Origin: Mesostigma viride
Lineage: Eukaryota > Streptophyta > Mesostigmatophyceae > Mesostigmatales > Mesostigmataceae
Assembly: GCA_009746045.1 (NCBI GenBank)
Contig: RPFO01000670.1
Coordinates: 517,954 to 581,953 of the forward strand
Reading direction: 5' to 3'
DNA: 64,000 bases
Shown here: piece by piece, positions 58,101 through 64,000 of the stretch
Layout of the letters: each line of letters begins with the position of its first letter
How positions within the stretch are numbered: position 1 is the stretch's first letter
Notes under the pieces: generated by a model
The model's input: only the letters and a program-made list of their open reading frames with translations
Told to the model about the DNA's origin: nothing
The model's database searches: none
Made by a program: the position numbers and the translations under genes

Positions 58101-60348
58101 GCTACCCCCCCGCTCAACCCCCCCTTCGATCCCCTTGCCCAAGCCCACCCCCACCATGCACAGTTCCCTGTACCATGGCGCCCCTGTATGTGCTGCACAT
58201 CCCCTGCCTCCACTCACGGTGGCGATGGTGATGCCGCGCGCGCGCTCTTCGGGCGCCTTGTCGATCTCGTCAAACGCCATGAACTTGGCCTTCCCCAAGT
58301 CCGCTAGCACCTGGGGGGGGCCACATGGCGATCGCGCAGCCCGGGGTATCGCGCCACAAGGGTGGCAAAAGGAGGGGGGGAGGAGCAGATGGTGGCAGCG
58401 ATGGGGTAGTGGAACAGCAAAGGGAAGGGGTTGTGAGGTCCAGTGAGAAGGGTGCGAGCAAGCAGACCTGAGGAAAGAGGTAGGTTGCAAGACGGCGAGC
58501 AGGCCAAGCCCATCCTATCTCTCTTTGCCAGTGGCAAATCTACTTCCAAGCTCCCACCTCCTTCCGAACCTGGGGGGAAAGGGACACCATCCGTGCAACG
58601 ATGCAATGCCTGCTGGGCCTCCTATGCCAAAGAGGTGGAGCCTGCAGAAAATTCAAAGGAAAATCAAAAGGCACGGCTGGCGTGCTGCGGTTCCTGGCAT
58701 ATACCACAGCCAAACAAACGGACCGCACCTGGCCCACCAGCTGCTGCCAACCAACACTTGTCGCCGACAGCTCCACATCCCCTTCCTCTTGCTTGTCTCT
58801 CTTGTACTCCTGCCATCATTCTCATGATGTTGCTTCCCTTTCTCCCCTGTCATCACCACCGCGCGAGTGTCTTCAGCCAGACGTCGGGGGCAGATCGACG
58901 GCCCCGTAGTTTTGTGATGACGGCGTCATTGATGACCCCCCATGCATGCTAAACAGAACTGTGCACATCCTACTGCAACCCAGAGGAACCGTGCCTGCTG
59001 CCAGACGTGCCTTTGTGATGGTGAGGGTGAGCTTGGTCTTGCCCTACCTAGATGCTGGCGGCGGTGAGCGTGGTTTTGCCCTACCTTGGTGATGGCGGCG
59101 GTAAGCGTGGTCTTGCCGTGGTCAACGTGGCCGATAGTACCAATGTTGACATGGGGTTTACTGCAGAAGGGGGGGTGGGGGGGTGGGGGGGGCAGCAGGG
59201 TTTGGGATGGGGCATCCAACAGCAGGGGGTTACGCCGGCGTGTGAGGAGCGAACACAACCAGGGCATAACATATCGGATGCAGGTGGGTATGCGCGCTCG
59301 ATGGCACGCAGACACAAGCTACACCTGACAGCCTAAACCAGGGACCAGCATTATAAGGCACCAGCTGACGCGGACGATTTCGGAGCCGATAACCATGCGC
59401 GACCCCCCCTGCAGCAGATACACACATCGCTTGTGCTGTGAGGTATCAGCTGCTCCCATGGCACAATCATGGCCAACAAGGGCTGCGCCTCCATGCTACG
59501 CCACACATCACCAGCCTAGCCGGGTTGATGAGAGGAACGGCGGAAACACTCCACACAGCTCAGTAGCCACAGCCCACGACCACATCGGCACCATGGCCGC
59601 ATTCATGCACACATTTGCAAGCACGAATGGTGGTTGACAAAACAGCATCGACCTCGCCACCCATGTCAAAGCGCGTCCACCCGAGGAAAGGGCGGCTCAT
59701 CTGCAGGAGGGATGTCTGGTTGTTAGTGCGGACGCGGGTAAACGCCGCCATCGCAACACCTGCCACAACAAACAAACGAACAAAATGCGGCACACGGCAC
59801 TCACAAGGAACGCCGCCAGCCACAAGGTGGTGAGCACCCTCAAGGCTCGTGCATCCAAGGCACTTTCCTCAATGACTCTGCACATGTGCCCTTTTCAGCA
59901 AGAAGCAGGGATACTCACTTGCGGATGTAGGTAGACATGAAGCGTTCGCTTGGCGTGAAAAAAGGGCCAGGAAGCGCAGACGAACCGACGTCCGCTGCCA
60001 CAGGACGAGGAAACAGCACCAGGTGGCGGGCAGTTGAGGAGAGATGAGTTCATTACTTACCTGTCACTGCATGTGTTTCAACCCGTGTGCATGTGCCTGA
60101 GCGTTTCTTTCTTACCTTTTCCCTCCCAATGTGCGTGTGTGCGTGTGTGTGTGCGTGCGTGCGTGCGCGTATGTGTATGTGTACGTGTGTGAGGGGTTGA
60201 GATGGAAAGTGTTGATGGTGCGGGCCGGCAGGCGGGCATGCGTGCATGCTGGTGGGGGAAAAGGATATACGTGAACGCAGGTGCGCTGCTGTTACGCCAT
60301 GGCAGGGAAAGGCTAAGGGTTACCTGCAGCAGCACATCTTCCTAACAT
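43184..60348 (-). CDS. TUFM: Elongation factor Tu, mitochondrial (nuclear-encoded)
   Basis: Twelve GT-AG exons, in transcription order: 60348-60324, 59994-59919, 59160-59085, 58310-58218, 57664-57590, 56298-56194, 55671-55581, 54633-54428, 53743-53663, 52604-52359, 51942-51819, 43251-43184. They sum to 1266 nt, in frame, 421 residues. A short Ala/Phe/Arg targeting arm (about 1-33, ending FMSTYIRN) precedes the GTPase. The P-loop is GHVDHGKT (44-51), the switch region [16 protein letters not shown], then DCPGHADY (106-113), NKCD (161-164) and SAL (199-201). Domain 2 has [13 protein letters not shown]. Domain 3 has [18 protein letters not shown] and ends [14 protein letters not shown]. It is closest in wording to plant mitochondrial EF-Tu. 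It carries aminoacyl-tRNA to the mitochondrial ribosome. The oddity is gene size: 17.2 kb for a 1.27-kb message, half of it one satellite-filled intron. All GTPase residues are intact, so I take it as functional. Confidence 0.97.
43772..51426. repeat. 33-bp minisatellite, about 232 copies, filling EF-Tu intron 11
   Basis: Head-to-tail 33-bp units containing ATGATTATGCGCACTGGTAG. Two sites vary most: ATG/GTG at the unit start, and GAA/GCA/GAG in the AGA-G(A/C)(A/G) segment. Rare units have GATGCAAGC instead of GATGCCAGC. Because 33 is a multiple of 3 and the unit lacks stops, three frames stay open for about 2,600 codons (plus-strand unit [11 protein letters not shown]; minus-strand units [11 protein letters not shown] and [11 protein letters not shown]). 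These are artefacts: the array lies wholly inside intron 11 (51818-43252). Confidence 0.98.
45940..49305. repeat. 1,683-bp higher-order tandem duplication inside the 33-bp array
   Basis: The rare GATGCAAGC variants at 46118, 46184 and 46514 recur at 47801, 47867 and 48197. Each offset is exactly 1,683 bp (51 units). The order of ATG/GTG and GAA/GCA/GAG unit types between them is also the same as far as I compared. Two adjacent 51-unit blocks, about 45.94-47.62 and 47.62-49.30 kb, are therefore a recent segmental duplication within the array. The outer edges are approximate. Confidence 0.9.
51722..51829. repeat. Degenerate copies of EF-Tu exon 11 end and donor
   Basis: On the gene strand, CATGGAACAAG|GTGGGTACAGG is followed at about 27-bp steps by GATGGAACTGTGTACAGG, CATGGACCAGGGTACAGG and a weaker fourth copy, each with TTTTTTGT- or CTATTGT-like filler. 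Confidence 0.72.
52885..53662. repeat. 37-bp minisatellite derived from EF-Tu exon 9 end and donor, about 21 copies
   Basis: Gene-strand units contain GAGGCATCAAG|GTGGGTGGTAG. The true exon 9 end is GGCATCAAG|GTGGGTGGTGG (boundary at 53663). The array begins at that boundary and fills most of intron 9. Variants are TTGATGCC and TGGATGCC on the plus strand, so only some units keep the AAG|GT donor. Confidence 0.94.
55105..55215. repeat. 26-bp tandem repeat
   Basis: About 3-4 units of CATTCGATACAGTACATACA (26-bp period with AGTAAC) in EF-Tu intron 7. Confidence 0.85.
56302..56945. repeat. 53-bp minisatellite abutting the EF-Tu exon 6 acceptor, about 12 copies
   Basis: CAGCTCGTGGGGGATTAGGA starts at 56307, 56360 and every 53 bp onward. 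The last copy touches the acceptor of exon 56298-56194. On the gene strand the acceptor reads GAGCTGCGCATCAG|AACATG, whereas units read GAGCTGCCCATCTGATGCC. The acceptor-proximal copy may therefore be a modified unit. Confidence 0.94.
57540..57610. repeat. Degenerate copy of EF-Tu exon 5 end and donor
   Basis: Gene strand: TATGTCAAG|GTACATGCTTTGG (true boundary 57590) is followed about 36 bp later by CACATCAAG|GCATGTGATTTGG. The copy has lost the GT. GCTTTGGATGATCTG recurs once more near 57470. Confidence 0.6.
59004..59120. repeat. 37-bp tandem copies of EF-Tu exon 3 end and donor, 3 units
   Basis: GCCCTACCT (donor complement) starts at 59041 and 59078, 37 bp apart. Gene-strand: true end CACGCTTACCGCCGCCATCA then CCAAG|GTAGGGC, next copy CACGCTCACCGCCGCCAGCA then TCTAG|GTAGGGC, then AAGCTCACCCTCACCATCAC with AAAG|GCACG. 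The second keeps a full donor, the third does not. Confidence 0.92.
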
Positions 60349-61949
60349 GCTGCATCCCCCATCACTCTCCTTGAAGCCTCACATAATCCCTGACACATAG
60401 AACCAGCCTCATACCTCTATATAGACTCACGGAACCAGCATGCCGCGTCCCCTGCTTCAAGGCTTTACTGTGACTGACAACGTGCGGGAAAGCTAGCAAT
60501 ATGAATGTATTGTTAACCCTGACATACATATATCGTGTTTTTTCCCCTTCTTGTTTATGTTTTTTCGATGCCCCCTACCCGGGCACAGATGTCATGGCAT
60601 ACGTACAAGACCTACGCACGCGCACATGATTTGTTTAAGCTTTACCCAACGTACCAAATCTCTCGGCAGCCACTGCCATTGAAGCAACGGTGATGCCCCC
60701 CGTGCGGGCCGTCTGCAGAACACACAGGTGCATCATACGAGGAAAGAAACTTCAATCCATCGCTGCCCAACCTACGAGAACGCTGCCCTGTGCACCGCTG
60801 CATGCAACATGTCCACATTACTGGGTGTAATCAAACTTTCCCCCAACCCCAGATAGTCGATACGCTCATGTCATGGCAAATATCGCCCAACAAATCAGCG
60901 GCTCGCTGGGCGCCAAAAAAATGGTATTCGTCAAATTCCGCCAAAAAAAAGGCGTGCTTGTACAGCTCTATACTGCCCCATAATAATACAACACAACGTT
61001 GCAGACGCGTCGTACTAGCACATAGAAATGCTGGTTGCACGTCAATAAATTTGCAGTGTGCTTTTCCCCTACTCCACAGCGGCCGTACCATTTGCACATA
61101 TGCTGAGATGCCCCGAGCCCATGTTCCCACGCACGCAGAGCTACCAGCCAACAGCCGGGCAGCTATTGGGAGGCCTGCCATCCTTGGTATTAAAATGCCG
61201 TCTCACGGTGGGGTGTCCGCAGTGCTCTCTTGTCTGATCCCACCTCCACCGGCTACGCACCAGGCACGCGAGCGCACCCGAGTGTCGGCACTCGGCAATG
61301 GCGGTCTGGTCACTTGTGTTCACGTAAAGGGTTGCCAGCCATGCAGGCTGCGGAAATGGCAGGTTGGCAGCGTTGCGGGAATCGTCGCGTCATGGAAACC
61401 CCGCGTTAAGTTCACGCATGCGCCCCTGCTCTGCCCATGCCCAGCGTGCACCTTGAAGGTACGGCGTACCTGTCAGGTATAATCCAAGGGACAAGGCGCA
61501 GGGCCGCAAATGTGATTTTTACTACTGTACAGTACAGGACACTGGGACAGTGTAAACAATGCATCCGTTATTCCTACTGTACAGTAGGTTTCCCTCCGGA
61601 TTCCGGAAATCGAAATACGAAAAATATGGGTGCACGATAGTCATGGAGGAAATGAAATTAGGTAGACGAAGCAAATGCAATACGCCGAGCAATAAAACAC
61701 AGGCGGATTGACATAGACCTTCAGGATGTTTTCCCAAATTTAACGGGCATAGAAAAAAGATCTAATGCTTCATCAGATGTCGATATAGCCGCAATGGGGG
61801 GCTCTGTCAAAGCGCGCGTAGGATAGCATGGAACATGTATCTCGAATTGGCGTTTTAGGTAGCCTCTGCTAGATGTTTGACACCTTCGTCTGAAGCGGTA
61901 TTGTGGCCTTAAGCGCTCTGGCGGCGGGAGATCCCCCGTTTTGCCGATA
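60349..61949. other. Divergent intergenic region between EF-Tu and the plus-strand gene
   Basis: 1.6 kb with no motif-bearing frame on either strand. It must hold both promoters. A 16-bp perfect palindrome CCTACTGTACAGTAGG lies at 61573-61588, and the related TACTGTACAGTACAGG lies near 61523. Confidence 0.55.
60416..60426 (-). promoter_or_regulatory. TATA-like element upstream of EF-Tu
   Basis: The minus strand reads GTCTATATAGA about 70 bp upstream of the EF-Tu ATG (60348). Position and sequence fit a TATA box. The transcription start is not known. Confidence 0.4.
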
Positions 61950-63249
61950 ATGAGTCAGACTCAGCAACCAGATGGCAACGAGAAGCTGGGTCCTCGCGCC
62001 CTGAAGCTTCGAGAATCATTTCTAAAAGCCACGGACAGTTTTCTAAATAGCTGGAAACCACAGGTACGTTCGTACTTCACTGAAGTCTACACCGGTAACG
62101 CACTACGCTAACTTGCTGACATGATGATTGCGCTCAAACACCATCATCTCCCTAGGCCTTTTCTTCCCCATACAGTAGTGAGAAGCGAGCCCGTTATGGA
62201 GGGACGACCCTTCTGCACCGTAAGCGACAATGATTGGCAGATCCCGTCTGAGGAACCACGCGGGTTGGGGTTGGGAAGGATTGCGAGAATTCCGAAGGGG
62301 GCCAGGCAAGGCATAGCACAAGGTTGCCCAGACTCCCTGGGATCTCTGTTTTGTCATCTGGGCACTTTGCTAGCTCGTAGTTCGCTGCCTATTCTTGTTG
62401 CTTGTGCGCTTGACTCGCCTCGCATCTGATTTCGTCTGCGAAGCCACTGCTGGCCCTTATGGTATTTCTGCTGTACTTCATCAGGAGGATGGACTTAACA
62501 ATGCAATTCAGCAGCAGGTGCACATGGGATACCTCTGGCCCAGCGTTGCTAGAACTGCTCTGAATGGATCCTGATTGGCGACCTGACGTTACCTAGCCAC
62601 AGTGTCCATCTAGCTAGCCGTGCCGCCCTCTGCAAGCCAATCACCAGGCAGCCCCTGGTGTGTGCATTTGGTGGAAGCCATGCACTTTCCATCAGGCGCG
62701 AGAGCCCCAGGGTGGCTGCAGCGACTGTGAGAAAACACCACCCAGGGAATGTGTGCAGCACCTTTCCCAACACCCATGTGCACCCCGCCCTCAGCCGGTC
62801 TGGTTTCATACATGTCGCCAGGCTCTGCGTTGCCTGGGGCCACCCGATAGCCTGGGCTGGCATGGCCAACCATCATGCTGGCAGCAGCTTGCAGTGCCTG
62901 TCTGTGTGTTCTGTTCTAGATGTAGTATTGGCAAACATGGCAGTTTCTTACCCATGGCATTGCCCTGAATTCCCCCATGCTGCTTGCACACACGCACCCA
63001 TAACTGCCGTCCCTGCCGGCTTCCTCTTCTCTCCCCCCGACTGCCACTGCTCCAACCTCTTCCCTTTTACCCCTTGCTACCATTCCTGCCCACACTCATT
63101 CTCACCCGTCTGTGCTCTGGGTGTGGCCCATGCCGGCATGCCCTGGTCATGCCTGCATCCCTCTCTCATGCGCGCAGGCCGTTGATGACTGCTTCGCTGG
63201 TCTGGAGGACCGCTACCTCAAGTGGATGCGCCTGCTCGTGCTGCAGGAG
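61950..63249 (+). CDS. Unrecognised gene, first two exons (partial)
   Basis: Exon 1, 61950-62063, begins at an ATG and encodes 38 residues (MSQTQQPDGNEKLGPRAL ... SFLKATDSFLNSWKPQ), then CAG|GTACGT. Exon 2, 63178-63249, follows a pyrimidine-rich acceptor (GCGCAG|GCC) and adds 24 residues in the same phase (AVDDCFAGLEDRYLKWMRLL, VLQE), then GAG|GTGGGT. Both are charged, helix-prone and stop-free, with good splice signals. The short F...L...C F..LE pattern vaguely recalls small coiled-coil kinetochore subunits of the Nnf1/PMF1 type, but that is too weak to assign. The rest lies beyond the right edge or in unfound exons. It is divergent from EF-Tu. Confidence 0.55.
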
Positions 63250-63271
63250 GTGGGTCGCAGTGCGGGGTCCA

Positions 63272-63630
63272 GCAGGCAGCAGGCAGCAGGCGGCAGGCAG
63301 CAGGCAGCAGGCAGCAGGCAGCAGGCAGCAGGCAGCAGGCAGCAGGCAGCAGGCAGCAGGCAGCAGGCAGCAGGCAGCAGGCAGCAGGCAGCAGGCAGCA
63401 GGCGGCAGGCGGCAGGCGGCAGGCGGCAGGCGGCAGGCGGCAGGCGGCAGGCGGCAGGCGGCAGGCGGCAGGCGGCAGGCGGCAGGCAACAGGCAGCAGG
63501 CAGCAGGCAGCAGGCAGCTGGCAGCTGGCAGCTGGCAGCAGGCAGCAGGCAGCAGGCAGCACACTGCAGGCAGCGGGCAGCGGGCAGTGGGCAGCGGGCA
63601 GCGGGCAGCGGGCAGCGGGCAGCAGTACCA
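63272..63630. repeat. (GGCAGCA)n heptamer array with GGCGGCA block
   Basis: Heptamers GGCAGCA, then a contiguous run of GGCGGCA (about 63392-63485), then GGCAGCA/GGCAGCT/GGGCAGC variants, in the intron after exon 63178-63249. The array is bracketed by GCAGGAG|GTGGGTCG at 63244-63257 (the real exon end) and again at about 63641-63655. Confidence 0.95.
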
Positions 63631-63655
63631 TGCCCTGACGGCAGGAGGTGGGTCG

Positions 63656-64000
63656 TGACAGCAGGCGTGTCCTATCACGTATGTGGCGGGGGGCACCAGG
63701 TTGCCCAGAGGACATTCACGTCCTATGGGGCACGGCATGGTGGGTGCCATGGGATGGCTCACGGGGCAAGCTGGTGGGCATGTGGATGGCCGCACGCATG
63801 GCCCATCGTGCCATGCACCGCGTCGATGCCTGTGGTGCACTTGTTGTTGTTGGCCGCTTGTTTTCATTGCCCATATCCCGGTGCCTTGTGTCATGGGTCG
63901 GCACTGATGGGATATCCCTGTGCCTAGCGGACGGGGAGGTGGGACGCGCACGACAAGTGGATTATACCTAGGCTGGCATTATGGTTGCCTTCTGCCACCT
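63656..64000. other. Right-edge stretch, no exon recognised
   Basis: Probably intron of the plus-strand gene. No splice-bounded frame with a motif is seen. Confidence 0.4.

Noticed and set aside
59560-59823. AMAAFTRV frame as the EF-Tu presequence
   Set aside because: It has no donor in a fitting phase. Exons 60348-60324 and 59994-59919 give perfect phase and lead directly into NKPHVNIG.
63112-63951. Gln/Ala-rich and Leu/Pro-rich proteins across the right end
   Set aside because: Heptamer microsatellite frames. Only 63178-63249 has splice signals and non-repetitive coding character.

Overview
This is nuclear DNA of a eukaryote, most likely a green alga (chlorophyte). The genes are split by many GT-AG introns, the mitochondrial-type EF-Tu reads like the plant protein, the eIF2B-delta N-terminus carries the plant/algal [13 protein letters not shown] block, and a sensor histidine kinase is present. 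There is no operon structure. I built the gene models by hand, joining exons where splice sites, phase and family motifs agree.

Layout. 161-7904 (-): the 3' part of a multi-membrane-segment sensor histidine kinase-like gene that runs off the left edge. 9.1-17.7 kb: intergenic ground filled with decayed non-LTR retrotransposons, short dispersed repeats and a pentanucleotide satellite. 17808-32426 (-): a complete eIF2B delta gene, 16 exons, 666 codons. 33444-35183 (+): a Nudix hydrolase, divergent from eIF2B delta. 35.9-41.6 kb: a second retrotransposon graveyard. 43184-60348 (-): a complete mitochondrial EF-Tu gene, 12 exons, 421 codons, whose last intron (8.57 kb) is almost entirely a 33-bp minisatellite of about 230 copies. 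61950 to the right edge (+): the first two exons of an unrecognised gene, divergent from EF-Tu.

The main observation is a recurring link between splice donors and tandem repeats. At nine or more exon ends, in all four multi-exon genes, the last bases of the exon plus the 5' splice site are copied head-to-tail into the intron, from 2 to about 21 times (periods 20, 28, 31, 35, 37 and 41 bp). Many copies keep a usable GT donor. Several intronic minisatellites here therefore look as if they were seeded at, and still carry, duplicated 5' splice sites. I know of no described system of this kind. It should be tested across the genome and with RNA-seq.

Functionally the two complete genes act in translation: eIF2B delta in cytosolic initiation and its stress control, and EF-Tu in mitochondrial elongation. 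Nothing in the sequence shows that they are co-regulated.
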